Under the pieces are notes generated by a model, which saw only the letters and a list, made by a program, of their open reading frames with translations, was not told the origin of the DNA and did not search any database. From contig NZ_CP157428.1 of assembly GCF_041021895.1 (NCBI RefSeq), forward strand, positions 496,001 to 560,000: a stretch of DNA of 64,000 bases. The letters run 5' to 3'. Positions 35,236-44,372 of the stretch are shown piece after piece (position 1 is the first letter of the stretch; every line of letters begins with the position of its first letter). Origin of the DNA: Acinetobacter sp. XH1741 (GTDB lineage: Bacteria > Pseudomonadota > Gammaproteobacteria > Pseudomonadales > Moraxellaceae). The translations under genes were made by a program, and so were the position numbers.

Positions 35236-36384
35236 TTAAACACGCATCGGCATAACCACATAGGTCTGGTCAGGATGAGCTGGATCTTGTACCAATACAG
35301 ATTGGTTCGCCTCAGTCATGCTCATATTTACATCATCACCATCTAATACACCTAATACATCAAGTAAATATTGAGCATTAAATGACATTTCTAACGGTGA
35401 ATTTTGATATTGAATGGCTAAATCTTCAATCGCTTCATCTTGTTCAGGGTTATTTGCACGAAGTTGCAAAGAATCCTGATTAAAGTTTAAGAAAACGCCG
35501 CGTAATTTTTCATTACTCAAAATAGCAACACGTTGTAATGATTGCTTAAATACATCGTGACCAATCAACACATGTTTATCACCACCACGTGGAATAACAC
35601 GGCGGTAATCTGGGAATTTTCCATCAATCAATTTTGTTGTAAAACGAACCGTAATATCACCTTGCTCTTTATCGCGGCTCGGCGTATTAATCGTCACATT
35701 TAATAATTCACGACCAATAAGCAAAGTAAGTTGCTCATCTTCAATACTCAATAAACGCTGTAATTCACCGACTGCTTTACGAGGCACGATTGCTTGAACT
35801 AACTGAGATGAGCTAGAAGAAGCTAAAATTTCACAAAGTGCAAGACGGTGACCATCGGTTGTTACTGCACGCAATTGATTTTCATCAATTTCTAACAAAG
35901 TACCTGTTAAATAAAAACGTACATCTTGTACAGCCATCGCAAAAGCAGTTTTTTCAAATAAACGCTTTAATTCACGCTGGGTTACTTGTACTTGGGTACC
36001 TTGGCTATTCTCAGTATTGAGTAACGGATAATCTTCAGCTGGCAGAGTACCTAATACAAAACGGCTATTACCAGATTTTAAAATACATCGTTGATCTTCA
36101 GTAATCTGTAAATCAATCAATGCAGCTGCAGGTAAAGATTTACAAATATCCATTAACTTACGAGCAGGAACAGTGGTTTCACCTGCTTCTAGACACGCCC
36201 CTTCTGATAAAGCAGTGCTCGCCACCAGTTCAACTTCTAAATCTGAACCAGTAATGGTGAGTGCTTGACCATTAGTCTGAATTTTGACGTTTGAAAGAAT
36301 ATTCAAGGTATGACGACGTTCTACCGCACCGACAACATGCGATAAAACATTGAGTAAACTTTCTTTAGCGATTTTCAAACGCAC
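35236..36384 (-). CDS. dnaN: DNA polymerase III beta subunit (sliding clamp)
   Basis: 382 residues, a little longer than the 366 of E. coli. Three clamp repeats can be followed: residues 1-about 125, 126-about 255 and 256-382. The end PDQTYVVMPMRV corresponds to the family's C-terminal VVMPMRL. The start codon is GTG (MRLKIAKESLL) with GAGGAATG before it. It lies between dnaA (97-base gap) and recF, the usual order. Confidence 0.97.
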   Translation of the reverse strand: MRLKIAKESLLNVLSHVVGAVERRHTLNILSNVKIQTNGQALTITGSDLEVELVASTALSEGACLEAGETTVPARKLMDICKSLPAAALIDLQITEDQRCILKSGNSRFVLGTLPAEDYPLLNTENSQGTQVQVTQRELKRLFEKTAFAMAVQDVRFYLTGTLLEIDENQLRAVTTDGHRLALCEILASSSSSQLVQAIVPRKAVGELQRLLSIEDEQLTLLIGRELLNVTINTPSRDKEQGDITVRFTTKLIDGKFPDYRRVIPRGGDKHVLIGHDVFKQSLQRVAILSNEKLRGVFLNFNQDSLQLRANNPEQDEAIEDLAIQYQNSPLEMSFNAQYLLDVLGVLDGDDVNMSMTEANQSVLVQDPAHPDQTYVVMPMRV

Positions 36385-36481
36385 GATTCATTCCTCTAGC
36401 AACTTGGAGCAAACATTTCATTTTTTAGCTGTGTACTATGCTGCACTTATGGAGACTTTGCAACAACGTCTTATGATTTCA

Positions 36482-37879
36482 TTAACTCTGAAGAAGACGT
36501 AATAAGTTTTTATAATCTTCATCAAAGATCGGATCTTCTTCCCGCAAACTGACTACTTTTTCACAAGCATGCATCACGGTACTATGGTCACGTCCGCCAA
36601 AAGCCATTCCAATTTCTGGAAAACTGTCACCCGTTAACTCACGAGCAAGTCCCATCGCCAATTGACGTGGTCGAGCATAGATTCGTGTTCGTTTTGGGCC
36701 TACGAGCTCTTTTAATGGAATTCGGAAATATTCGCTGACGACACGTTGTATATTTTCCACACTAATTGTACGGGCGCGAATGGCCAATACATCTTTTAAA
36801 GACTCCCGAACAACATCAAGATCGATCGGAGCACCTTTAAAACGCGAAATCGCAACAACTTTATTCAATGCACCTTCAAGTTCACGTACGTTTGCTACAA
36901 CTTGTTGAGCAATGAATAATGCGCAGTTTCTAGGTAAATCAACGCCACTATTTTCAGCTTTTTTAAGTAAAATTTCGATTCGGGTTTCAATATCTGGTGG
37001 TTCAACACCGACTGATAATCCCCAAGAAAAACGAGAAACCAAACGAGGGTCAAGTTCCGTCAACTCTTTAGGATATCGATCAGAAGTTAAAATAATTTGT
37101 TTAGATTCATCAAGTAAGGCGTTAAATGTATAAAAGAACTCAACAAGGCTAGCTTCTTTTCCAGCTAACAAGTGAATATCATCAACCAATAACAAATCTA
37201 AAGAACGACAATTTTTCTTAAACTCTTCGACCTTCCCTTTTTGTAGTGAACTCACAAAGTCCTGTACAAAACTTTCTGAAGTCATATACATAACTCGCGC
37301 ATTCGGTTTAGCCTGAAGTAAAGCATTACCGACCGCTTGCATTAAGTGAGTCTTACCAAGACCTGTTGGGCCATATAAAAACAAAGGGTTATGTTGAGAA
37401 GCACCTAATTGAGTCAATACTTTTCTACAGGTTTCTGCTGCCATCTGGTTAGAACGGCCTTCAACAAATAATGAAAAAGTAAATTGAGGGTTTAGGAGTT
37501 TCTTTTTAGCAGTTTTAGGATTAACCACATTGTTAGCAACGGGTTCTACTTCTCTTTTAACCTTAACAGGTTGTGATACGGGAGCTGTTTGTAAAGCTGC
37601 TGTTGTTGTTGCCGGTTGTTCATTAGAAGACAAAATACTACCAGGACGAGAATCTACCAAGATTTCCACCTGACGCACACGTCCTTCTGACAATTGTTCG
37701 GCCAATATTGAAATTAACTCTAAATGATTCTCTTGAATATAACGCGTCCAATAAGGATTAGGAGCATATAGACGTAGTATCCCCTCCACTTCTTCAGCTA
37801 CTAAAGGGCGAATCCACATCGCAAAGACGTTATCAGAGAGCTCTTGTCGCAAGCGAGTTAAGCAGTCTGTCCAAAGCAT
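36482..37879 (-). CDS. dnaA: chromosomal replication initiator protein DnaA
   Basis: 465 residues. Domain I (1-about 75) begins MLWTDCLTRLRQELSDNVFAMW. Domain II is a poorly conserved Gln/Thr/Pro/Val-rich linker (about 80-130). Domain III has Walker A GPTGLGKT (170-177) and LLLVDDIHLLAGKEA. Domain IV carries the DnaA-box-binding signature GGRDHSTVMHA (427-437). GGGGAT precedes the ATG at 37879. Several DnaA boxes lie in the 669-base region upstream, so the gene is probably self-regulated. Confidence 0.98.
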   Translation of the reverse strand: MLWTDCLTRLRQELSDNVFAMWIRPLVAEEVEGILRLYAPNPYWTRYIQENHLELISILAEQLSEGRVRQVEILVDSRPGSILSSNEQPATTTAALQTAPVSQPVKVKREVEPVANNVVNPKTAKKKLLNPQFTFSLFVEGRSNQMAAETCRKVLTQLGASQHNPLFLYGPTGLGKTHLMQAVGNALLQAKPNARVMYMTSESFVQDFVSSLQKGKVEEFKKNCRSLDLLLVDDIHLLAGKEASLVEFFYTFNALLDESKQIILTSDRYPKELTELDPRLVSRFSWGLSVGVEPPDIETRIEILLKKAENSGVDLPRNCALFIAQQVVANVRELEGALNKVVAISRFKGAPIDLDVVRESLKDVLAIRARTISVENIQRVVSEYFRIPLKELVGPKRTRIYARPRQLAMGLARELTGDSFPEIGMAFGGRDHSTVMHACEKVVSLREEDPIFDEDYKNLLRLLQS

Positions 37880-38548
37880 GTGTATCCCCTATGTCTGCGT
37901 TTTAAATTCAAATCACTTAAAGATTAACCCTTCCTGATGAGAAGGGGTCGCCATTCTACCCAAGTTATCCACATCTGTCATGACAAATTCGGTTGATTTT
38001 GTCTAAAAAGAAAACTCTTGTGAATAAATTTAAATTCAAAACCAATTGTGAATAACTTTTTGCACATCCTGTGGATAAATTAACACATAAACTTATCCAC
38101 AATCCATAAAGACAATAAAAACAGAGTTATCAACAGTTCAAACATATGTTTTTTAAATTTAAAACTACGAAATCCACAGAAAAAGTCCACACTAATAAGA
38201 ATAAATTTAAATTTTAAAATTTGAATTTATTTAATAGGACCACTTCAAATTGTGGATAACTAAAAATATGAATTTAAATTCAAATATACCAAATCAGAAC
38301 CAACTTAGCATCTAGGTTTGTTGATAAGTATGTAAATAAGAAGTGTATATCTTAAAAGTCTTAATAAAAATAAATAATTACTTTGTGTATAACTATTAAT
38401 TAAGAAAAATGAGCTCAATATAAAGAGAAGGGGAATAAATAAAAATTTGACTTAAATACAAAACTTTCTCGGTTTTTCATTGACAGAGTAAACATTGCAC
38501 AATAAAATCGCGGACCTTTATAGAAAGATCATTTTTGGGAGTTTCGAT
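37880..38548. other. chromosomal replication origin oriC
   Basis: An AT-rich gene-free region between dnaA and rpmH, the standard site of oriC in pseudomonads and relatives. Perfect TTATCCACA boxes lie at 37965 (+), 38070 (-), 38093 (+) and 38251 (-). Relaxed boxes lie at 38019 and 38047 (TTATTCACA, -), 38127 (+) and 38319 (-) (TTATCAACA), and 38384 (-, TTATACACA). Interleaved are six copies or near-copies of a 14-bp palindromic AT motif, TTTTGAATTTAAAA and variants, at 37900, 38028, 38151, 38205, 38219 and 38272. The unwinding element is likely the extremely AT-rich 38140-38460 part. Confidence 0.93.
38480..38508 (+). promoter_or_regulatory. rpmH promoter
   Basis: A perfect TTGACA, 17 bases, then TAAAAT, 41 bases before the rpmH ATG. 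Confidence 0.8.
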
Positions 38549-38683
38549 ATGAAACGTACTTTCCAACCATCTGAATTAAAGCGTAAACGCGTTCATGGTT
38601 TCCGTGCTCGTATGGCAACTAAAGCTGGTCGTCAAGTATTAGCTCGTCGCCGTGCAAAAGGTCGTCATAGCTTAACTGTTTAA
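38549..38683 (+). CDS. rpmH: 50S ribosomal protein L34
   Basis: 44 residues: [18 protein letters not shown], then the basic [20 protein letters not shown] segment and the end HSLTV. This is the full usual length of L34, a surface protein of the large subunit that packs against 23S rRNA. The ATG at 38549 has GGGAG seven bases upstream. Upstream in-frame codons reach back to 38495, overlap the promoter and are not used. It is the first gene of the rpmH-rnpA-yidD-yidC block that runs away from oriC. Confidence 0.98.
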
Positions 38684-38713
38684 TTACTGTTACGCTGACC
38701 AGACTTGGGTGTG

Positions 38714-39106
38714 ATGACACTTTACAGTTTTAGCACGGAGCGTCGTGTACGCTGTGCTGCAGATTACAAAAGTGTATTTGATGGTGCGCTTTTTAAAGTG
38801 CATCAACCCCATTTTTTATTTCTTGCAAAATTAACCGAACAGCCTCACAGCCGTTTGGGTATTGTCGTTGCTAAGAAAAAAGTGCGTCGTGCGCATGAAA
38901 GAAATCGAATTAAGCGTCTTGCTCGTGAGAGCTTTCGTCTACATCAGCCGGAATTTGGGTTAGATATAGATGTTGTTGTGATGCCTAAAGTTGGTATAGA
39001 AACGATTACGAACGCTGAGCTATATCAACAATTAGATTTTGCTTGGCAAAAATTACAACGCTTGGCAAAAAAACATTCTAAAGTTGTCCTAACCTCGCAA
39101 AATTAA
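38714..39106 (+). CDS. rnpA: ribonuclease P protein component
   Basis: 130 residues, basic. It helps the catalytic RNA cut the 5' leader of pre-tRNAs. The RNR motif is in [15 protein letters not shown], and the phenylalanine-rich N-terminal strand is FLFLAKL. The ATG at 38714 ([11 protein letters not shown]) is chosen. GTG 38711 and TTG 38705 are also in frame. It starts 30 bases after rpmH and ends ten bases before yidD. Confidence 0.95.
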   Translation: MTLYSFSTERRVRCAADYKSVFDGALFKVHQPHFLFLAKLTEQPHSRLGIVVAKKKVRRAHERNRIKRLARESFRLHQPEFGLDIDVVVMPKVGIETITNAELYQQLDFAWQKLQRLAKKHSKVVLTSQN

Positions 39107-39116
39107 GAGATAACCA

Positions 39117-39437
39117 ATGGTTCGTATTTTGCGTTGGTTCATTCGACTGTATCAAATTGCGATTAGTCCGCTTCTTGGACCCCGTTGTCGTTATATCCCA
39201 ACTTGTTCCCAATATGCGATAGAAGCCTTACAAACTCATGGTGCAATAAAAGGCGTTTGGTTATCTTCTAAACGTATTTGTCGATGTCATCCATGGGGGG
39301 GCTCCGGATATGATCCGGTACCGCCTAAAGCAATTCGTTTTATTTCGTTTCATCAAATAGATTCTCAAACGCATCATGTTGCTGTACCCTTTCGTGATCG
39401 TTTAATGAAGCAAAATCTCTCTAACCATTTGGGGTAA
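39117..39437 (+). CDS. yidD: membrane protein insertion efficiency factor YidD
   Basis: 106 residues, small amphipathic and membrane-attached. The family core is [27 protein letters not shown] and [15 protein letters not shown], with the conserved cysteines. It assists YidC-dependent insertion of inner-membrane proteins. The C-terminal tail after GYDPVP is about 30 residues longer than the shortest family members. It starts ten bases after rnpA and ends five bases before yidC. Confidence 0.93.
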   Translation: MVRILRWFIRLYQIAISPLLGPRCRYIPTCSQYAIEALQTHGAIKGVWLSSKRICRCHPWGGSGYDPVPPKAIRFISFHQIDSQTHHVAVPFRDRLMKQNLSNHLG

Positions 39438-39442
39438 TAGAT

Positions 39443-41203
39443 ATGCAACAATGGGCCAGGTTTGCAATTCTCGGGGCCATGTTTGTCACCGCATATTTGC
39501 TCATTTTGGCTTGGCAAAAAGATTATGGAAATGCTGCAACTGCACCGCAACAACAAGCGGCGGCTGTAAGTTCACATGAAATATCTGCTGATTTGCCAAA
39601 TGCTAAAACTGCAACAGTGGCTTCCGATGTGCCACAAGCAAATATTGCGCAGTCACAAACCACAGATGCAACTGCACCTGTGAATCAACAGCTTATTTCA
39701 GTACAAACTGACCTTTATCATCTTTGGATCAATCCAAAAGGTGGTGATATTGTTCGTATTGAATTACTCTCTCACGACAAAAGCAAAGACAGCGGTCAAC
39801 CTTTTGTTATGCTTGAAAATGATGCCAAGCGTACATATGTTGCTCAATCTGGCTTAATTGGTTTAAATGGACCAGACAGTAGTCGTGGTGGTCGTCCGTT
39901 ATATGCGGTTGAAAAAACATCATATACTTTGGCTGATGCTAAGGGCGTGCAGGATCAAAAGGGTCAATCTGAAAAAGTTTTAAACGTTCCAATGGTATTT
40001 AAGACACCAGAAGGCGTTGAAATCATTAAAACTTTCACCTTTACCCAAGGTCAGTACCCAATTGTTGTAAGTCATCAAGTGATTAACCGTAGCCAACAAA
40101 GTTGGCAAGGTCAGATGTTTGGACAATTAAAGCGCGATAATTCTGAAGATCCTGGTAAATCTTCTCAAGGTATTTTCACTCTAGGAACTTTCTTAGGTGG
40201 AGCTTGGGGAACACCTGATTCACATTATAACAAGCTTAAATTTGCTAATTTCTCAGAAGAAAAAGTAAATACTGACGCTAAAGGTGGATGGGTTGCGATT
40301 GTTCAGCATTATTTTGTAAGTGCTTGGATTCCTGGCAATCTTAAACTTACTCAAGCGAATGGTCAGCCATATGTAGCTAAACTTGAATCTCGTCAGTCTG
40401 CGGATCATATGAATATTATTGGTTTTACCTCACCAGTAATTAATGTTCCGGCTGGTACTTCAATGGAAGTGGATGCAAAGCTTTATTCAGGTCCAAAAGT
40501 ACAATCTGAATTAAAAGATTTGGCTGTAGGTTTGAACCAGACGGTTGATTATGGTTGGTTATGGCCAATTGCCAAATTATTGTTCCTAGGTCTTCAATTC
40601 TTCCATAGCATTGTGGGCAACTGGGGGTGGTCAATCATCTTACTTACCATTATGGTGAAGATGATTTTGTGGCCTTTATCTTCAAAAAGTTATCGTTCTA
40701 TGGCGAAAATGCGTGTGATTGCACCAGAAATGCAACGCATGAAAGAAGAGTTCGGTGAAGACCGTATGCGCTTCTCGCAAGAAATGATGGCTTTATACAA
40801 ACGTGAACAAGTAAACCCACTTTCAGGTTGTTTGCCGCTATTGCTACAAATGCCAATTTTCCTTGCCTTGTATTGGGTACTTATGGAAAGTGTGGAATTA
40901 CGCCATGCACCGTGGTTAGGCTGGATTCAAGACTTGTCAGCAATGGATCCTTGGTTCATCTTGCCGTTGATCATGGGTGCTACAATGTTTGCTCAGCAAA
41001 TGTTGAATCCGCAACCTGCTGATCCAATGCAGGCAAAAGTGTTCCGTATTATGCCGATCATGTTCACGGTATTTATGTTGTTCTTCCCTGCGGGTCTAGT
41101 GTTGTACTGGATTGTGAACAACAGTATTACTATTTTACAGCAGTCGTTTATTAATAAGAGCGTTGAGAAAAGTCGTTTAAATAAGACTGAATCAACTTCT
41201 TAA
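39443..41203 (+). CDS. yidC: membrane protein insertase YidC
   Basis: 586 residues, similar to or slightly longer than other gammaproteobacterial YidC proteins. The N-terminal membrane anchor (about 7-25) is followed by a variable Gln/Ala-rich stretch, a large periplasmic beta domain (about 80-350) and the conserved Oxa1/Alb3 core with five membrane segments (about 370-570). The core has GWSIILLTIMVKMILWPLS, NPLSGCLPLLLQMPIFLALY and the positively charged helical hairpin. The last gene of the rpmH block. mnmE follows 90 bases later. Confidence 0.97.
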   Translation: MQQWARFAILGAMFVTAYLLILAWQKDYGNAATAPQQQAAAVSSHEISADLPNAKTATVASDVPQANIAQSQTTDATAPVNQQLISVQTDLYHLWINPKGGDIVRIELLSHDKSKDSGQPFVMLENDAKRTYVAQSGLIGLNGPDSSRGGRPLYAVEKTSYTLADAKGVQDQKGQSEKVLNVPMVFKTPEGVEIIKTFTFTQGQYPIVVSHQVINRSQQSWQGQMFGQLKRDNSEDPGKSSQGIFTLGTFLGGAWGTPDSHYNKLKFANFSEEKVNTDAKGGWVAIVQHYFVSAWIPGNLKLTQANGQPYVAKLESRQSADHMNIIGFTSPVINVPAGTSMEVDAKLYSGPKVQSELKDLAVGLNQTVDYGWLWPIAKLLFLGLQFFHSIVGNWGWSIILLTIMVKMILWPLSSKSYRSMAKMRVIAPEMQRMKEEFGEDRMRFSQEMMALYKREQVNPLSGCLPLLLQMPIFLALYWVLMESVELRHAPWLGWIQDLSAMDPWFILPLIMGATMFAQQMLNPQPADPMQAKVFRIMPIMFTVFMLFFPAGLVLYWIVNNSITILQQSFINKSVEKSRLNKTESTS

Positions 41204-41293
41204 ACGTTGAACTTTTGCTGAATAAATCCGCTTAAGATGGTAATCTTAGGCGGATTTTTCTTTGGCTGGATTTTAGGTTTTTAGGTGAATAAT

Positions 41294-42649
41294 ATGCAAA
41301 GTCAAACCACAATTGCCGCGATCGCAACGCCACCTGGGCGTGGTGGTGTGGGTGTGATTCGCTTATCAGGACCTAAGGCTTATGAAATTGCTCAAAAACT
41401 GACACAAAAAAACTTGCCTGAAGCACGTATGGCCGGTTTCCGTAAGTTTTATGATGCTGATGACAGCATCATGGATGAAGGAATTGTTCTATGCTTTCCA
41501 AATCCGCATTCGTTTACTGGTGAAGATGTTGTTGAGCTACAAGGTCATGGTGGACCAGTTATTCAAAATGCCTTGCTTGGTCGTTTGTTCGAGCTTGGAG
41601 CAATCGCTGCAAAAGCTGGTGAATTCTCCATGCGAGCGTTTGAAAATGGCAAGATGGATTTGGTACAAGCAGAAGCCATTGCCGATTTGATTGATGCAAC
41701 ATCGCAAGCTGCCGCTCGTTCAGCAGTTCGCTCTTTACAAGGCGCATTTTCAACAAAAATTAATACCGTTTTAGAAAAACTGATCCATTTACGTTTGCAT
41801 GTTGAAGCTGCTATTGATTTTCCTGAAGAAGAAATCGATTTCTTGGCAGATGGCAAAATTTTAGCTTTACTTGAAGATGTTCAGCAGTCAGTACAGGCTG
41901 TTCAAACCTCTGCACGACAAGGGCAACTCCTCCGTGAAGGTTTGCAAGTCGTGATCGCGGGTAAACCTAATGCTGGTAAATCGAGTTTGTTAAATGCACT
42001 TGCTGGTGTAGAACGCGCTATCGTAACGGATATTGCTGGCACAACCCGTGATGTTTTGCATGAAAAAATTAGCTTAAATGGCCTACCAATTACCTTAACA
42101 GACACCGCAGGTCTTCGTGAAACGGGTGATATTGTTGAAAAAGAAGGTATTCGACGTGCGATTAAGGAAATTGAGCAGGCTGATTTATTGTTGCTGGTTT
42201 ACGATTTGAATCAGGGGGACGACCCATTACAACTCGCTCAAGAGTATTTTGCTGAACATATTGAACCGCGTCGTCTAATGTTAATTGGTAATAAATGCGA
42301 CTTAACGGGCCAATTCGCTGAAATAAGTGATTTTCAAGGGTTCCGCCATATTACGGTTTCTGCAAAACAAGAGATGGGTGTTCAGGGCCTCGTAGATGCG
42401 ATTACAGCCCATGCAGGCTTTCACCCTGAGGAAGATACATTTATTGCAAGAACGCGCCATTTAGACGCAATGAAGCGTACTCAGCTCTATCTTTCAGAAG
42501 CACGTGAGCAACTTGTAGTATTTAATGCCGGTGAACTCGTCGCTGAATCATTACGTCTTGCCCAAAATGCTTTGGGTGAAATTACAGGTGACTTTAGTGC
42601 TGATGACCTATTAGGAAAAATCTTCGGTTCATTTTGTATTGGAAAATAA
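41294..42649 (+). CDS. mnmE: tRNA uridine-5-carboxymethylaminomethyl(34) synthesis GTPase MnmE
   Basis: 451 residues. With MnmG it modifies U34 of several tRNAs using methylene-THF or formyl-THF. The N-terminal folate domain starts TIAAIATPPGRGGVGVIRLSG. The G domain inserted in the helical part has G1 GKPNAGKSS, GTTRD and NKCDL. The C-terminal FCIGK carries the conserved catalytic cysteine. The ATG at 41294 has AGGTGA close upstream and is preferred over GTG 41285. Confidence 0.97.
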   Translation: MQSQTTIAAIATPPGRGGVGVIRLSGPKAYEIAQKLTQKNLPEARMAGFRKFYDADDSIMDEGIVLCFPNPHSFTGEDVVELQGHGGPVIQNALLGRLFELGAIAAKAGEFSMRAFENGKMDLVQAEAIADLIDATSQAAARSAVRSLQGAFSTKINTVLEKLIHLRLHVEAAIDFPEEEIDFLADGKILALLEDVQQSVQAVQTSARQGQLLREGLQVVIAGKPNAGKSSLLNALAGVERAIVTDIAGTTRDVLHEKISLNGLPITLTDTAGLRETGDIVEKEGIRRAIKEIEQADLLLLVYDLNQGDDPLQLAQEYFAEHIEPRRLMLIGNKCDLTGQFAEISDFQGFRHITVSAKQEMGVQGLVDAITAHAGFHPEEDTFIARTRHLDAMKRTQLYLSEAREQLVVFNAGELVAESLRLAQNALGEITGDFSADDLLGKIFGSFCIGK

Positions 42650-42655
42650 TAAAAG

Positions 42656-42687
42656 TCTGGATGATGTCTGTTGTTACATCATCCAGA
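42656..42687 (+). terminator. perfect 12-bp hairpin after mnmE
   Basis: TCTGGATGATGT, eight-base loop, ACATCATCCAGA, six bases past the mnmE stop. There is little T-run on either side, so it may act as a transcript-end stabiliser rather than a pure intrinsic terminator. Confidence 0.6.
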
Positions 42688-42694
42688 ATCTTCC

Positions 42695-42958
42695 TTAGCC
42701 ATACCTTTTTAGAACTTTTAAAAACTCATCCAACTCATTTTGGTCAATTTCTGCGCCTTTGAGCACGTGGTGATGTAAGTGTTGTTCCATTAACTCACCC
42801 ATTAAGCCATTTATTGCGCCTTTTACGGCCGCAACTTGCTGCAAAATATCGATGCATGAGGATTCTGGTTGTTCTATCGCATTTTCAATGCTGTTGATTT
42901 GTCCTTTGAGTCGTTTTACACGATTAAGAATTTTTTTATCCTGACCAATGTGGCTCAT
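42695..42958 (-). CDS. metal-sensing repressor of the CsoR/RcnR/FrmR family, RcnR-like
   Basis: 87 residues, all helical, with GLMGELMEQH in helix 2. The four RcnR nickel/cobalt ligands are all present: H3, C35, H60 and H64. FrmR-type formaldehyde sensors lack H3 and H64, so an RcnR-like metal sensor is the better reading. Met1-Ser-His also fits N-terminal amine coordination. A 25-base perfect inverted repeat of the family's operator type lies 20 bases upstream of the start, pointing to autorepression. No rcnA-like exporter or formaldehyde dehydrogenase is in the window, so the true target gene is unknown. Confidence 0.8.
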   Translation of the reverse strand: MSHIGQDKKILNRVKRLKGQINSIENAIEQPESSCIDILQQVAAVKGAINGLMGELMEQHLHHHVLKGAEIDQNELDEFLKVLKRYG

Positions 42959-42977
42959 CTACTTTCTCTTAATAATT

Positions 42978-43002
42978 CAATATACTGGTAGGAAGTATAT
43001 TG
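42978..43002. promoter_or_regulatory. RcnR/FrmR-type operator
   Basis: CAATATACT and AGTATATTG (perfect nine-base arms) flank GGTAGGA. The core TACT-GGTAGG-A-AGTA follows the TACT-G(n)-N-AGTA plan of RcnR-family sites, with the G-tract interrupted by TA. It lies 20 bases before the start of the regulator gene. Confidence 0.7.
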
Positions 43003-43080
43003 GGTTTAAATTTTATACAGGATTATAGTGTATCACGTCATAATTGCTATCAGTTTGATGAACATTTAGAAAGCTTCTTA

Positions 43081-43096
43081 TGTTCCACGTGAAACA
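43081..43096. promoter_or_regulatory. parS-like ParB-binding site 3
   Basis: TGTTCCACGTGAAACA matches TGTTNCACGTGNAACA at every fixed position. It lies between the RcnR-like and DsbC-like genes. Confidence 0.88.
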
Positions 43097-43200
43097 TAAG
43101 CATAACTGAGTGGGAGTTTGGTTATAACTCAGTAATTAGTTCTGTTTTCATACGTTGAAGTGATTAAAATAATGTGCTTCCCTCCCTATGAGTCGGTTTT

Positions 43201-43899
43201 ATGCTTAAAAAATTAGGAATATTGGCATTATTTAGCTTAACTACAAGTTTAAGTTTCGCCAATGTGGATACTGTTCGGGACAATATTAAAAAACAATATC
43301 CTAATTTGAAAATTAGCAATATTCAGAAAACCGAAATGCCAGGGCTATATAGCGCTAATCTAGACCAGCAAATCATTTATGTGGGTGAAGATGCTCAGCA
43401 TATGTTTGTTGGCTCTATGATACGTTTAAAAGATCAGAAGAATTTAACCAAGGATCTAGTTTTAGGACAAAACTCGATTGACTGGAAACAGCTTCCTTTA
43501 AAAGATGCCATTAAAACTGTGAAAGGTAATGGTCAGCATGTATTAGCCGTATTTTCTGATCCAAACTGCCCTTACTGTAAAAAGCTCGAACCTGAGCTTG
43601 ATAAGCTTAAAGACGTAACAATTTACACGTTTATTTATCCTCTAAAACCCCAGTCGATTGTGGTTTCCAGACAAGTTTGGTGTGCGCCAAATCAATCCTA
43701 TTCCTGGAAAAAATTGATTGAGCAAGGTGTTAAACCAACAGTTGCAAGCTGTGATAATCCAATTGACCGTAACTTAGAGCTTGGAAAAAAACTAGGATTT
43801 AATGGAACTCCTACCTTAATTTTTGCAAATGGTTTTAAATTGGTAGGTGCTCGGTCTGCTGAAGAAATTCAGGCAGTTTGGAAAGAGTTAGGTCTTTAA
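43201..43899 (+). CDS. dsbC: DsbC-like periplasmic thiol:disulfide isomerase
   Basis: 232 residues with a signal peptide cut after SFA (residue 20). The N-terminal dimer domain (about 21-80) is followed by the thioredoxin domain with active-site C123-P-Y-C126 in FSDPNCPYCKKLEP. The cis-proline is in FNGTPTLIF. Two further cysteines (WCAPN and ASCDN) probably form the structural disulfide seen in DsbC. It should correct wrong disulfides in the periplasm, kept reduced by DsbD. No recJ neighbour is present. The bidirectional terminator behind it separates it from the GlsB-like gene. Confidence 0.9.
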   Translation: MLKKLGILALFSLTTSLSFANVDTVRDNIKKQYPNLKISNIQKTEMPGLYSANLDQQIIYVGEDAQHMFVGSMIRLKDQKNLTKDLVLGQNSIDWKQLPLKDAIKTVKGNGQHVLAVFSDPNCPYCKKLEPELDKLKDVTIYTFIYPLKPQSIVVSRQVWCAPNQSYSWKKLIEQGVKPTVASCDNPIDRNLELGKKLGFNGTPTLIFANGFKLVGARSAEEIQAVWKELGL

Positions 43900-43905
43900 A
43901 ATAAA

Positions 43906-43937
43906 TTAAAAAAAAGCACCATCAGGTGCTTTTTTTA
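43906..43937. terminator. bidirectional terminator between dsbC and the GlsB-like gene
   Basis: AAAAAAAGCACC, ATCA loop, GGTGCTTTTTTT. Confidence 0.93.
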
Positions 43938-43948
43938 TGAATTAAAGT

Positions 43949-44200
43949 TTAGCTTTTTCGTGCAATCAAGTTGTAAATGAAAAGAATAATGACTGCACCA
44001 ATGACGGAAGCAATAAAGCCCGCAGCTGAATTTTCTCCGTAAAGACCGAGTAATCGACCACCATAAGTGGCTAAAAGTGAGCCTGCAATACCGATCAGTG
44101 TAGTTACAATAAAACCTGCTTTATCATCACCCGGATGCAAAGCACGAGCGATTAAACCAGCAAAGAAACCAACCACAATAGCGACAATAAGTGACCACAT
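43949..44200 (-). CDS. GlsB/YeaQ/YmgE-family stress response membrane protein
   Basis: 83 residues with three hydrophobic segments. The signature GFFAGLIARALHPGDDKAGFIVTTLIGIAGSLLATYGGR is recognisable at the N-terminal half (residues 11-50), ending in FNLIARK-like polar residues. These small transglycosylase-associated proteins rise during stress. Their function is not defined. It stands alone. Confidence 0.88.
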   Translation of the reverse strand: MWSLIVAIVVGFFAGLIARALHPGDDKAGFIVTTLIGIAGSLLATYGGRLLGLYGENSAAGFIASVIGAVIILFIYNLIARKS

Positions 44201-44335
44201 ATTTGTTCTCCAGTTGTTTTTTTGATGAAGTTAATGATTTTGCTTCATATTCTATCCTGCGACAGAGCTGTCTATTTTGTCTGTAGCAGATTGCGACTTT
44301 TTGTGTCTTTTTTGTTCAAAACTAAAACTTTATAT

Positions 44336-44366
44336 AAAAAAATAGCACCTTATGGTGCTATTTTTA
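44336..44366 (-). terminator. terminator of hpt
   Basis: AAATAGCACC, loop TTAT, GGTGCTATTT with long A/T flanks, just after the hpt stop on the minus strand. Confidence 0.88.
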
Positions 44367-44372
44367 TGAAAT

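Noticed and set aside
35581..35600. CACGTG in dnaN (and similar ones in ilvD, tyrS, purK and dnaK) as further parS sites
   Set aside because: Outside the six central bases they do not match TGTTNCACGTGNAACA on at least one arm.
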